Assembly: GCA_024699855.1 (NCBI GenBank)
Contig: JAMPIQ010000002.1
Location: 6,262,001-6,326,000, forward strand
Reading direction: 5' to 3'
Length of the DNA: 64,000 nucleotides
From: Aphelenchoides besseyi
Lineage: Eukaryota; Nematoda; Chromadorea; Rhabditida; Aphelenchoididae
Shown here piece after piece: positions 48,901-61,584 of this stretch. Both the position numbers and the translations under genes were made by a program. Position 1 is the first letter of the stretch. Each line of letters starts with the position of its first letter. The notes beneath the pieces were generated by a model. It ran no database searches and was not told where the DNA came from. It was given only the letters and a program-made list of their open reading frames with translations.

Positions 48901-51098
48901 GTGCATGTAAGTTGCATTCGGCCAATAATCGTATTCAATTGTTTACGTTTAGCGTTTTTTATCCGTTTAACTTTTTGGATTTCCGATCTGACTGATGCCG
49001 ATCCCAACAATATTGCACTGGTTCTGTACACCGCTTTCGCTTTCCTAGTTCTCGTCGGTAAGTGTCAAGAATAAGAATAACAACTCCTGTTTGATTTCAG
49101 TTTTCATTGGTTTTGTAGTTTTCCTCGTCGTGGATCGATCTAATTGGCTTACCCGTTGGTTCCAACGACACGTGAAGTGTTGTCGAAGAGAAAAACAGGA
49201 AATGTTTTGTGATATGGTCGAAATGAAAGCGATAAAGAAGGGAGCATTTTGGACGCGAACCTCCAACGGTAATCGCAGTGAGTTTTCCAAACAAAACTCG
49301 ACAATTGAGCGAAAAAATTCCAGTTACTTCGAATCCCATCTACGAGCGTTTGAGTGTTGGAGATTTACCTCAGATTCCTCGCAATAACATTTCGCTAGTC
49401 AGATCGATTGGAAATGGGGCTTTTGGTGAGGTCTACGATGCCTTCTTGAGCATTGGTGAAATGTCTCATCGAGTTGCCGTCAAGACGTTGCCCTTGGACT
49501 CGAATTCGGGTGCTGAATGTGATTTTCATATTGAAGCTCAAATGTTACAGTAAGTTCTGTTGAAGATTGTTCGTAATACTCAAACTTTTTTTCAGTCAAT
49601 TGTGTCATAAAAACATTATAAAATTCTACGGTGTTGCTTTTGAAGCTCTTCCCAACTACATAGTGATTGAATTTATGGAAGGCGGTGATATGCGCGCTTT
49701 TCTTCGTGATTCTCGACCAAAACCATTGACACCAATCGATCAACGTTATCCACTTATGATGGTCGATTTACTGCGTATGGCTGCGGATGTTGCTTGTGGT
49801 GGAGCTTATTTGGAGCGTACAAAGTTTGTACATCGAGATCTTGCTGCTCGAAATTGTTTGTTGAGTTCGAAAGGACCTGATCGCGTGGTTAAAATTGCGG
49901 ATTTCGGACTTTCACGGGATGTCTTCAGGTATTACACAATTAGTTTGAACAAAACCAACTTCATTTTTTGCAGCACAAATGTGTACAAGAAAGAAGGTCG
50001 CGCACTTATGGCAATAAAATGGCAACCACCAGAAAGCTTCTTGGACGGCATCTTCAATTCAAAAACCGATGTTTGGAGCTTTGGTGTCGTATTGTGGGAG
50101 ATATTCACGATGGGCTATTCTCCGTATCAACATCGTCAAAATCAAGAAGTTATGGAGGTAGTAGCCAGTGGTGCACGACTTGAACATCCAATCGGAACAC
50201 CACAAGAAGTTTGTTTTCAAAAGATTGTCGATTAATGAAACCTTACAGCTATACGAAATTATGTTACGATGTTGGAATACTGAACCCGAACTAAGACCGA
50301 CATTTGAAGAGCTGGCATCGGCTTTCAGTCAATTGGTTATGGATGCTCAATTAATAACTTTGCCACTTCCACCACTTAATAATCGAATCATACCAATGCC
50401 TCAAAATAGTTTGAGCAGCACATCGTCAACAACTCGTAGTTCACTACCGACAGACGATGTGCTCACACAAGGAACAATGAGTACAAATATGGCGAGTTCA
50501 ATGACTGAGTCAATGAACTCGGCAGTTTCGATGCCGACCCCTGGCGACGGTGTTCGACCACACGTCTATCCCGCCTATATTCGACGTCCATTACAAGATC
50601 TAATAAACAATCAACATAATCGGGTATCATATGCTGGTGAATCGTCGTTGTCATCTCACGACGATTCGACACTTCATGATACGGGTAGCATTAGACATCC
50701 CTATCAACTTGACGGCGATGCAAATCACAACGCGTGGCAGCAACCGACTGCCGTAGCACGAAGACGACCACCGCATCTGAATCTCGAATTAACGGTAAAC
50801 ATCATAAATATTATAATTTGACTGTTAATCGATTTAGCGTCCGTTAGTTACTGAGTTACCGCCTGAAAATTCACCTCTACCTCCTTTACCACCTCGACAA
50901 GCGTTCTCTATCGATTCTCGATCTCCACCTTACAATTACAGCGCGAGCAGCAGTCCAAGCTCCAGTTTAAGTACAAGTCCTGGAACACCACCACCGACAA
51001 TGCCTCGCATGAATCGACCCAAGGCCTTGGCTACACCACCAGAAGTGCCAACAGAACGATCTGATTATGCCAACGAACAGGACAGTCCGATTGTTTAA
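42974..51098 (+). CDS. scd-2: ALK/LTK-type receptor tyrosine kinase (SCD-2-like)
   Basis: About 26 exons, all joined in frame. Order: signal peptide (MNPLQSTCVSFVFLIGLFII..., SKA) at 42974; a novel region to 44130; first MAM domain (45058-46295, CELVFKHRIHGVAGAEL, ending VDDIKMVNCD); LDL-A repeat (46340-46497, CIDYADVCDFHPECKGAEDE); second MAM (46544-47402, CDFEFSS to VSIDDFSMTPNCF); the ALK-specific glycine-rich domain (47447-48906, YRVELYGASGG, GGTGGGASCGPG, EGGGGGGGFIGGAAG); transmembrane helix (48953-49130); juxtamembrane NPIYERL. The kinase (49324-50360) has GNGAFGEVY, VAVKTL, HRDLAARNCLL, DFGLSRD and WSFGVVLWEIFTMGYSPY. The tail holds PLPPLPPRQ and SDYANEQ. C. elegans SCD-2 works with HEN-1 in sensory integration and dauer control. 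All catalytic residues are intact. Confidence 0.93.
44131..45057 (+). other. Long ALK intron with dense open frames
   Basis: 927-nt intron between ...MVCSG and HQTNTFERGSENG (phase 1). It is about 20 times the usual size here. Frames of 70-90 codons are open on both strands around 44350-44780 in a locally GC-richer patch. None matches a family. Possibly an old insertion or an alternative exon. Confidence 0.5.
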
Positions 51099-51608
51099 CA
51101 GATTTCTGCTCAATCTTTTTACATTCCATTTGGTTAGAACCTTTGAAATCAAATCTCATTGCTCCTAATACCACTTGCCTGATAATATTTTTATTGAAGC
51201 TCAACCGTTCCAATTGGAAAGGCTGCTTAGTTGCACCGGTGTTACGACCGCTTATGGTCAGAGGATCTTCGGTTATTCCTATACTTTCTTGTTATATTCC
51301 TTTTACGCGTTTACAGTTATATTTCAAAGATAAACTCATACAAACTTTCATAAACCAAAAAGTTGACCCGTAAAATATGCAAACATAAAAGGCAAGTTAA
51401 TTGGAAATGAGAATCAATTAGAAGAACAGGGATTATTTACAGTATCATTGCATCCAATTGTGAAGTTGAATCGGTAATCGAACATGGAGGTTGTAGTCCT
51501 GTGTGCAAAGTTACTTTCACGTTCTTATTTACACTGATTGCTGGATAGTACAAAGAACGAGGCATATTTCTGAAATGAACTCATCTGTTTTCTCATCATC
51601 TCGAGCTA
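51099..51608. other. 3' regions of convergent ALK and TRIM9 genes
   Basis: 510 bases between the two stop codons. Both 3' UTRs are expected here. No gene seen. Confidence 0.4.
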
Positions 51609-54600
51609 TTACCGGAAAGCAAACTCCGTTCCATCGACAATTAACGGCCGGTCATTGATGTAAAACTGAACACGTCCGCGATCACAATCCAAACAGACGC
51701 CAATAACCGCACCAGAACTTATTCCGCCGTCACGCCTGCCGGTATGTGTGTCTCCATGTAGATACCACGATCTTCTCTCGTCAATATACATTGCCCATCC
51801 GTGAATATCTTTTCCCAAAATCGAATGTCGATTAACTGCCGGCGATGCCACACCCAAAGCCAAATCGGTATTTATGTCCAAACGATCGACAGTGATCTCG
51901 AAGTAATGCACACCCCGACTGAAAGAACATGTGCCCAATATAACACCGTAATCGAGAGTTAGCCCGGTAGCTGATGAGCTTTCATTTGTGAGTAGAATGT
52001 CGTGTTGAGATTGTGATTTGCATAATTGAAACCAGGCAACTAAACGAACGAAATTAACTGTATTCTTCATGTCATTAGATTACCATGTGCTGTTTGTAAG
52101 CAAATTGGATCACTGAACGGACTTTCACCCGCACTATTAAATGCTCTCACTCGCGCATTATAACAACTATCGAAATGAAGACCATCGATTGTAATTGTAC
52201 TTTCCGGTCCTTTGTACACGGTTTTGAATCGCCCATCATCACGGCCAGAATCGAGTTCAAGAACAAAGCCGTCGACTGCGATCCCATTCTGATGCACATT
52301 CCAAACGAGAACAACCGAGTTGTTTTCAGCAGAACACTCCGAAGCAATGAAGAACGGTTTGTTTGGTGCTAAAACAAACATATATTGAAGATTGTTCGTA
52401 CATTGGAATAACATTGATCTATTAATTTTCACGAACAAAACGAAACACATGACTTCCGACTAGCCAACCTCTGCTAACCGAATCGCCGGTCGTATAAGAA
52501 GATCGACGACGCAAGGCTTTAAATACGATATTTAGATTTTGATCTTTTTAATTTTGTTCAAACTAAACAACAAACCTTTCAACTGGACGAATTCCAACGA
52601 TTGAACCGCGTATTGAAGTGGTTTGGTGTCCAAGTTCAATACGAATTCCGAATCAACTTCTGGTCGGGTGTTCATATTCTTGTTCCAAAGAAATTCTGCT
52701 TCGGTGGTCCGATTCTGAAGTCCATTTCCGACCTGAGAGCTGATGATGCGTTTCACTGTCAAATGGACTTACTTGTAAATAAGCAACTGCATCGTTTTCC
52801 TTCAGTATTTCGATACAAAATTGAATAAGACCGGTGGTTTTGCCGAGATAAGAATTACAACGAGAAATCTGATCACGAAGTGCCTGAAAAGTAGTTTGAT
52901 TGTTTTCGTTTGCTGCAGTCTTCTTGCCTGTCGTTTGTTATCTCGCTCTGAGTCGACAAATTCGAGTAGTCGAGAGCGTCGGTTTTCGATTGCTTGGATC
53001 AGTGCATCGACTTGGACGTTGACAGTCGATTTGAATTCTTCGCAGTTCGTCTAAACGAGCATATTTGTGTCGTACTACCCATTCCTCTTACGTTTATTTG
53101 TTCTTGTAGTTGTTTCAGCTGATTGATACCCTCGTGAGCTCGTTTCGCTTTCTCGCTCAACTCTTGAAGAGTCTTCGACAAATCACTCTGAAATCGTTTG
53201 CACTATCAATCTCCAGTGTTTTTCTTTTGAATTTTATTGGTTTTCTTTTCGGTTTCTAACCGTTGAAATGCAATAAATTTGCTTTCAATTTGTCCGTTCG
53301 GATTGACGGTCGTTTTCGGAGACCGTTTACGGTGAACATGCTCGTAAATTAGGCGAAAATAACGTGCATCTGCGAAAGATGTTCAGCGGTCGGTGGTAAA
53401 GAGCGGGAATTGTGGTTATGTCAACGAACAGACGCCGAATTGCGTTCGAATTTTGCGCCCATTTGTCCGCTAATCCCGATTTATTAATGCGCAGCGTCGA
53501 ACGAGCAGGTGGTGTCAATGACAAATCTTCGTTGTTGACCACCAACACAAAGTTATTGCCATTTCAGACACAATCTTAAAGAAGTCGGTTCCCTCGAAAC
53601 TGTTTCAAGACACGCAATGCATCGCAACGCGGCCCCAATCCAAGGACCGGATTATCCGTCCGGAATTTTTCATCCTGTGGTGTTCAGTCGAGCAGAAGAC
53701 ACACGACTTTCGACATGGTGATTGCGAAGCGTAATGGACGAGATTGAGGAAATTCACAAACTTCGCCAACTTTTTCGAATCGCAACAATCAACAAATTTG
53801 TTTGCATTTCTGGGCTTTTTCCGATAAACAAAATGCAAAAGAGCGCATTCGAGAAGCTCACTCGAACGGTGGCTAATTAGTTGCGCCAAATCCGGGGCTC
53901 CCCACGCAACAATTTGCCCCAACGGACACTCCACGTCTTCGCTTGTAATTAATCAGGACGGCGAATCGCTTTGGCGCATCTGCGCGTGCAACAAAATAAA
54001 TTTGAAGGCGCTGTGGGATGTGAAATGAACGAACGATCCTCATCGATTGTCGTCGTATTCGGCGCATCAGTTACTTTGTTTCTCAAATTTACAATAAGCG
54101 TCGACGCACAGCGTGACACCCAAAAACTCATTTGTTTTTTTGACGGAGTTGGCAACCAAAGTGTTTTTCAATCATGAAATGCACTGGTCGGAACGTCAAT
54201 CGGATTTCCTTCGACAGGTGCACGTCTTGTTAGTTTACGAGGACAAGCGGACCTTCGAACGAACGTTGCCATTTGCGCGGAAGACGTCTGTTGCTACTCC
54301 ACTGACAAGCTTAACGTATTTCCGACGCCAAAAATGTTTTTGTCGATTCACCGTTGAATGAAAACAAAGAAAACGGTGATTCCGCTCAAAAAAGCGATTT
54401 TGTGTTGTTTCTCTTACGGTCAATTGACATTCATACCGCGAACAATCAGCGGGTAGTCGGAAGACTGCTCACTGCGGGATTCTCGAATTCGTCAGACGTT
54501 GATGAGACGTTTTATTGACACCTGGTGAATGGCGGTCATTTCCGCTCAAACTGATCGTAAAACGAAGGCGAAAGACGAATAGGTCAGAAAAAGTTTGGTT

Positions 54601-57600
54601 ATTGTTCGGACAAATGAAACATAAAACCACCGGCCAAATGATAGACGCGTGAACTCCAAAGGTCGACCGCAAATGCGCAATCTCGGTCATATGGTTTCAG
54701 TGTTGAGTCTTGACCGACAAATTGGCCATCATCCAATGGTCAGCGGCAATTGGCCTTTGATTTGAAGGATACGAACAATTGGTCACAAAGTTTAAACATC
54801 TCGGATTTTGAGAAGTTGCCGACGAGCATCTACGGTAGGATTGCCTTCGAGGCCTTGTAACTGGAGCAGCTAAGCAAACCACTTTGTGTATGCTTTTTAT
54901 GTTTCCCTTGTCTTGTGCACAATATTCAATGGTTATACGAAGCCGACAAACTACAAGCGATTTGCATTGAATCGTTAGTTTTACGAATCTCCCGCAGTGG
55001 CAAATCCTTTCGTGGACCTCAAACCGCCAATTTCCCGCATTGCCGTTCTATTCGCTACTTAAACCTCCAATTTCGTAACATTCGCTTCGAATTTCGGACC
55101 CAACGAATGGACATGACGACAAGCTGCCCGATTAGCTGCCAGAGGAAAACAGCGCGCATGCCCGTCCGTTTGATTGGCATCAGAAATCAGACTTCTCATT
55201 CGTTTCACTTCACATGTCATGACTTTCTATCAAACATGAGCAGATTGCGTTTGTCCGTTCATTACATAATCGCAAATGTTTTGCCTACAATTTGGGTTTC
55301 AATCCAATGGTTAGTTTTCACATACGCCTCTAAACATCGAGGTCCTTGGCATTAAGTTCTCGACAAAACATTTTGCCCATTAATGTTTTTACAATCCTTT
55401 TCGCCCGCATACGCGGTGGACATTGAGGGGTAAAGAAACGTAATAAAACGTTGAAATTGCACCATTCACCACCTAAATGACCGTCAGAGGCGCAAAGTCG
55501 AAGATGGCAATTAGACGGTAATCGACACTTTCAATCCACGTTGAATAATGTTGATGCGCAAATCAACCTCGTATTCAACTCATGCAATTTAACTGTGTGA
55601 ATGAACTCTTTCCAAAAGATGAATAAACGTGCCGCTCTAAGCGAGGTGTGATGTTGGAGTGGACAAGCGATTGGGATTAACAGCTTATGCAGTGGACTGC
55701 AATCAAAGGTGACAAAACCGAAAGCAAACAATCATTTTGAAGTGCTCTTCTGCCGACTTCGATTATCCCGTTCGATTGTTTGGTTTCTGGCTTTGCACCT
55801 GGTCATCTTGTAGGCAGTTCATTTATGGCTCTTTTTTAAGTGCTGACTTATTGGCACGAACATATTATTTGACTGCAAACTTATGAGTTCGAAATGCATG
55901 ACTCCGGTGGACGAATTCCAAATTGCCGTGCGTGATGGATTGGCCTGCGCGGTTCATTTGGCTATTCAAAGATTGCGAATTTTGGGGCTTCGGAAGTTGT
56001 GAACGGGAAAATTGCAGCGCGAAACGTTCGAGTTTCTTTTGTTCCCAGTCTCGAGGGAAGTTTCCAATTTGACTGCCGTTGCTTTCCAACGGAATTAATT
56101 TTCGGCCCAACTTGATGAGAAGTTGCGCCCTCCAATTTCCAAAATACCAACGGTCATTAAAATGAAAAGGCCGAAAGTTTGCTCAGCTCTGCCGGACTCG
56201 TATAACATCTTATGGCCACTCCTTAGGTGAATTGAACCGTGGGACTTACCGTATGGTATTTGATCCGGTCAATACAACCGCGATCTAAAGGAATGAGCTG
56301 CGCAGTCCCACAATACTCTCGATCTTTCATTTCCTCAATGAAATCCGATCTGCACAGGAATCTCATTGTTGAGTAGCAGCCAACCTTCTATTTGTGTTCA
56401 AACTTGCAATTTCGAGCTTCGAGCATGTGAATTCTGTTTGTCATGAGATGATTTACAGAATGAAAGTCGGAGGTCATTTTTCGATTCTTAAGACATGCGT
56501 GCGCAATTTGTTGTGGACAAAAAATGTCTACGCTTTTTAGCGTACAACTCAAAGTGTCGACCACCGGACGTCCAACGGCATCTCGGACGGTCCCACACGC
56601 CAAATTAGCGTGACAAGAAAGAATTTGACCGTTGACCGGAAAAAACGGAGCTCGAAGGCAGAAAGACTGGTGATTCATCATTCTTCCGTCAATCTCCGCG
56701 TTGATGTTGCCGCAGAAATGACCAACAGACGAACCCAACGCTCAAATCACGTACTGGCCATTTGTCCTGTCGGTTTACGTAAGAACCAATTCATCAATCA
56801 TATGATCTGCATTTCGGATCGATGCATCATCATTCAATGAAAACTCGGGATAAATAACGACAACATTGGTTGCGGACATATTCGAGAGAAATGCGCTTAT
56901 GATTTATTCCAAATAACTCATCGAAAGACCTCTCGACTTCATTTCGAACCCCTCGACCTTCTCTGTAACGAACAGAACCGCAAAGTCATCGAAGCGGATC
57001 ACAATTAACGAAGTGTTGGGCCCTTTAATCAGAACCCAAAAGCCGAGATGCGCAGTTCGAGTGCGAACGTTTGATGTCCGTATGTTCGTGTCTCGCGAGA
57101 TTGCGTTGAGGTTAATTAGTTAGATGGTGAGCAGATTGCGCAGTTGCGGCCCACTGAACGCTTACGATAAATGAGACATTGATGTGACCGATAGAGCGCG
57201 ATATTGAGGAAATTAAGTGGTCAGATAACAACAAAAAGGTCGACAAAGTTATAAAAACGCTAAACTAACCTTATGAGTTTTCACTGTTGTTGACAAACTT
57301 TGAACGTTGTGACTGGTGTGTCTTGGCGTCTTGATGCACTGACAACAAACAGGGGTATTGCAAACCAAACAAAACATTGTCAGAATCTCGTCTGAATGCT
57401 CCAGACAACAGTGTTCAATTGGTGGATCAGTTAAAGCCAAGTCAACAGATTTTCTAAGCTTCAAATTAGTTGTAGTTATTTTGTCTCTACTTGATAATTG
57501 CCGAACTAGCAGGTACAATCGTATGTTCTTTAAGTGGTCCTCTAAATGGATGCACAATCGGTTTACAAGAATCACAGAAGAAGAAACCACAGGAGTCGCA

Positions 57601-58538
57601 GAACAAAGTAACCGGTCGAGCATTGTCTTCACAAAACTGCAATTTAAAGTTTCAATTTGCTCTAGCAATCGTTTAAAAACCTTGCAATCGGAAAGCGGCT
57701 GTGATGTAGAAGGTCCATCTGGTGTTTTTGAGCGACGCCGATAACGTTGAACTAAACGTTGAAGAGCGAGATTTACTGGCTGCCGTTGAATCGCATGTTC
57801 GTCAGCGTAAAACGAGGTTTTATGACATGCATCGCAGTTCAGTGTATAACCGAAAGCCGATGGTGTTAGGATTGTTGAGGGACGTGGAGTTTGTGCGTGT
57901 TGATGAGAGTGATTCTGAAGCGAAGAAGCACAACCGAGAAAACTCGACGGTCTCGATCCTAAACATTGAAATGATAACTTGAGATTAAGAATGTTGTTTT
58001 TGCTTAAGATATTTTTCGAATTTTATGTTAAACAAATGTCTTAAAGACGGTCGGCAACTTTCTCCACAAACAAAAAGAGTCGCCGAGGACGAGCTGATAA
58101 GACGGCACTTTCTCTTTGGTATTTGCGTTTGTGCGCGAGAAAATCGACGACAAACCAAATTAATGAGTTTTCCGCCAAACCGACCTCTGCTTGAACAAGC
58201 GCTGTTATTTGTGCCGGGACCTGACGAACTCTCACCACCGATTCCTCCGCCAAATATGTAAACTCCGCTGTCGGTTTCACTCACCGACAGCTTATCGGAT
58301 TCCTGATCGGCGTCGGAAACACAAACAGACATCGTATCGGAGGCTCCTGTGAATTTGATTTGTTAGACAAATACGATGCTCAATTACCTGAACTGCTGGA
58401 ACACGGTGGCGAAAGAGGCGACACCTTTTGTTGTTGTCGGAAGGCACATTGTCGACAGTACGAATGAGAGCATTGTAGAAGAATTGGATCATCGAAAAAC
58501 TGTCGACAAGAAGGACACTTCAATTCCAGTTCTTCCAT
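51609..58538 (-). CDS. trim-9: TRIM9-like E3 ubiquitin ligase (RING, two B-boxes, coiled coil, COS, FN3, SPRY)
   Basis: RING (58388-58538: ELKCPSCRQFFDDPILL, QCSHSYCRQC); Ser/Gly-rich linker with SETDSGVYIFGGG; further cysteine pair LNCDACHKTSFY; B-box 1 (57491-57690: DCKFCEDNARPV, CDSCGFFFCDSC, HPFRGPLKEH); B-box 2 (57270-57453: CCLEHSDEILTMFCLVC, CCQCIKTPRHTSHN); coiled coil (SKTLQELSEKAKRAHEGI..., VDALIQAIENRRSRLLEF); COS box (LDTKPLQYAVQSLEFVQLK); FN3 (ITIDGLHFDSCYNARVRAFN); SPRY (FSRGVHYFEITVDRLDIN, SWYLHGDTHTGRRDGG). This full order identifies class C-I TRIM, closest to TRIM9/67; the nematode C-I TRIM MADD-2 acts with netrin/UNC-40 in axon and muscle-arm guidance. One intron is GC-AG (52884-52927) and one is 4.1 kb. 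Confidence 0.93.
53188..57269 (-). other. 4.08-kb intron of the TRIM9 gene
   Basis: Lies between B-box 2 (...STTVKTHK|) and the coiled coil (|SDLSKTLQ), with a standard donor GTTAG and acceptor TTTCAG. About 90 times the typical intron length in the window. It holds several frames of 100-120 codons on the minus strand (53605-53934, 56388-56738), none recognised. No nested gene is supported. Confidence 0.75.
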
Positions 58539-60073
58539 CTTAACTTTTCGTATTGTGGGAGTTGAGACTGAAAGCCGAGAGTCTAGAGAAGTCAAACGAT
58601 ACTCGAATTCGCGTAAATTAGCAAGAGCGAACAAGCGGATTCCTCTTCACGGCCAAAAACGAAAAGATTTTACGAGCGTTTCCGTTCGAAACGTCGAATT
58701 TTCGACGAATGAAACGAGCACATTGATTTGCATAATTGCGAATCTTCCCGATTCGCGCAATTAGCTCAAACGCGAGGAAAAGAGCTCACGGAATTCGTAA
58801 TCTCAGATTCTCAGACTGAAAAAACGACTGGCCGTCGTCCACTCCATTCGGAACGACACCTTCAGGGCGCTGATTTATGAACCACGAGCAGATGGAATGC
58901 GCAGTTTTGGAATTGCGGCGGAATTCAAACAGAAAATTAATGATCACGCCGTTAAGCCCTCGAGAAGCGGAATTCCGAAGCCAACAGGTGTTTTCTTCGG
59001 ATATAACAGCGAATGCACCCAAAGAATATTTGGACCTACAGGAATCTCAACGCGCATCTCAAACACTTTTGACCATCTGACAACTCGATGGCCACAAGGC
59101 GGCGGAAGTATGAGGCCCCGGGTTTACTCGTTTTTTGACGCCAACAGACGAAAACACGGTTTGACATTTTGCGAGCCAAAATCAAAGCTTTTCGTTTTGT
59201 TGGCAAGCAAAGTGGACCGCGCACTTTTGGCCGATGAGTCCCGGTGCAACAGAAAACCTTTTTCCCTTTGGGAGCTATGCAAATTTCAGCTGTTGACCAA
59301 AAGTTTTTGTTTGCCGTCGGCTGACGAGAAGCGCGCGTGCCTTCAAACCGTCGGAATCAGGACAACATGGGAAAAATTAGTCCACAGGGAACCAGAATGG
59401 ACGACAATGCCGAGAGCTGCTATGACAAAAACTTCTTCGGATGTCCACTTCGATGGAATTAGAAGTTTGAAACTCAAAAAGAACTCGATAGGTTTCCATA
59501 TGTTCGGTTTGTGGTGATGGAACGCGAGTAAGGAAACCGAATATCAATGTACATCAGGAAATGCACCGGAAAACAAAATTCTCATGAGCCAACATACGCG
59601 AACAAAAACCGCTGTAACAAATGAAATTCATTGCGACGCTCGTAAATTGTTCAATTCTTATTAATCCCACGACTCAAATTCCATGGAAATTGGAAAATTG
59701 TAACGGCGCAGAAACTCATCAACGACTCCAGTTGGTGACCTTCCAAAACAAAAACGATAACCAGAATGCGACGGCAGAGTTCCAATCTGCGGGACTGGTC
59801 ATTCGAGACTCCGCCTCCTCGTCCTCCCGCCCTTTTCGGAGACGAAAAAATGGCCAACAGCTTTTGCTGACAAAAGAGCGAATAACGAAAACACGTCTTG
59901 ATGCCCGATGATATCCGATTTCGTCGATGGTAACAAAATGTTAACTTGCAAAAAAGAAATATGAGAAAGAAGGGAGTCAAGACGAGAAGTGTGAAGAAAA
60001 AACAAGTGAGCGGGCATTCACAAAGAAGAATGTCGTTTGTCGCCAATTACGCATTAATGGTTATTCTTTTGAG

Positions 60074-60244
60074 ATGACCGAATCGACGAAAACCTATTGC
60101 ATCGTAAGAGTTGAAGACACAAAAGAAGATGTTTCAGTTCAATCTTATCATACGGTTGGAATTCGAACGTTTGACGGCAAATTGCCGAAACGGCGACCTC
60201 AAATCGTAATCCCCGTTAATCCCAATGGTCAACAAACGGTTCCA
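60074..60244 (+). other. Candidate orphan first exon
   Basis: ATG followed by 57 open codons (KTYCIVRVEDTKEDVSVQS..., PKRRPQIVIPVNPNGQQTVP) and then a perfect donor CCA|GTAAGT in phase 0. No downstream partner exon identified before the PDZ gene at 61585. It could be an alternative 5' exon of that gene, or chance. Confidence 0.3.
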
Positions 60245-61073
60245 GTAAGTTCGACTTCCTAGATATCGTGGTTATCTAAACAAATGATTCTTGAGTTCAC
60301 CGCTGCGAAACAGCAGCTTTTGAATGGATAACAAACAGGAAAATTGAAGCTTCTCATTGGCATGCGATTCGATATGCGAATACACGAATGATTGAACTTA
60401 GCGGGCTGTTTGACCTACGAAGTTTAATTCAAATTTCTCGGTTCGTAGCGCGGCAAATCAAAACCGTCTATCGTACAAGAGTAAAAACTTGAGACGCTCG
60501 TGATACATCGGAGCCAAAAAAAACTGCCGCGCGATTGGTGTGAAAACGACAATCGTCGAAGTGCAATGTCATGCAAATCAATGGAAGACGAAGAGGCGCA
60601 TCTCCACCGATTCTTTGGCCTTTGGAGTTTTTGTCGCAAAATGCCGATTTTTTGAAACGACATGGGAATACAAGTGCCTATGACTATCAACAATCATGAT
60701 TCATAGGCCGAAGACAAACGTTGAAGGCAATTAGTAGAGAAAGTGAGGGGTTAGCTGGCGGACATACGCAAATTTCGGCAGTTCGTTTTGAATTCTCCGT
60801 CCGGATCGATGGGCGGAAGTAAACACAACCGCCGCTCAAAACCCACTGGTCAACAGGATCGTAATTTGAACCGATTCAACAGCCAAACGTTTGTGAAACT
60901 GAGCCTCCGGCCGAGAACGAGAAAAATAGGCGGCCGGGTGTTTTAATTGCTCTTGAGTTTGAGGCAAAAAATGAGGAGTCAAAGGCTCGTAAACACGCGA
61001 TTTGATTGCTGTTTTGGCGCGGCTTTTCCTATTGCCACCAACATTATCTTTCTGATGGCCAATTTTTTATACG

Positions 61074-61259
61074 ATGCCGAAAAATCGTTTCAAGTGGCCA
61101 GCGGATAAACGAGAAAATTGGAAATCACTTTTTGTCGCCCTTCAGAAATTCGAACTACCTGTCGCAGCGACAAAAAACGGCCGTCTGGTTGGCAAAGAAG
61201 CACTCACTTATCTCGAACCAGGAACAAATGCCGCTAAAGAATCCGAATTCGCCCATTGA
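61074..61259 (+). other. Candidate small open reading frame
   Basis: ATG to TGA, 61 codons, unspliced (PKNRFKWPADKRENWKS..., GRLVGKEALTYLEPGTN). The composition looks protein-like, but there is no family match or splice evidence. Low confidence. Confidence 0.25.
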
Positions 61260-61584
61260 TCACAGCGAATATAAAAAAGGCAACAGTTCGAGATTGATGT
61301 GATTATCGCTTTTGGGGCGAAAATAAATTAACTCAAAAGAAACGGAAGCTTCCGATTGACAACATGAAAGTAACAACAAAGTGCCAACTGATTGCCGAAG
61401 CTTGTTGGTGTTCTTCCGATGTTCCTCATAATAGAAAACTGTTATGGGGAACTTGACAATGAACTCATTTGCTTAGCTATTCCTGTTGGAACCCAAAATG
61501 AAGTCAAACGAAACGCCAAACGGAGCTCATGTTTCAAGTGAAAGAAGAATAAAAGAATTGCGATTCCTTTAAATTTTTCGTGCA

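Larger units (their letters stand above)
58539..61584. other. 3-kb spacer upstream of TRIM9, with one long open frame
   Basis: Contains the TRIM9 promoter at its left end. It includes the longest unassigned ATG frame of the window (58897-59517, 206 codons, plus strand) and two short exon-like frames (60074 and 61074, listed separately). No transposon ends or family motifs recognised. Confidence 0.35.
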
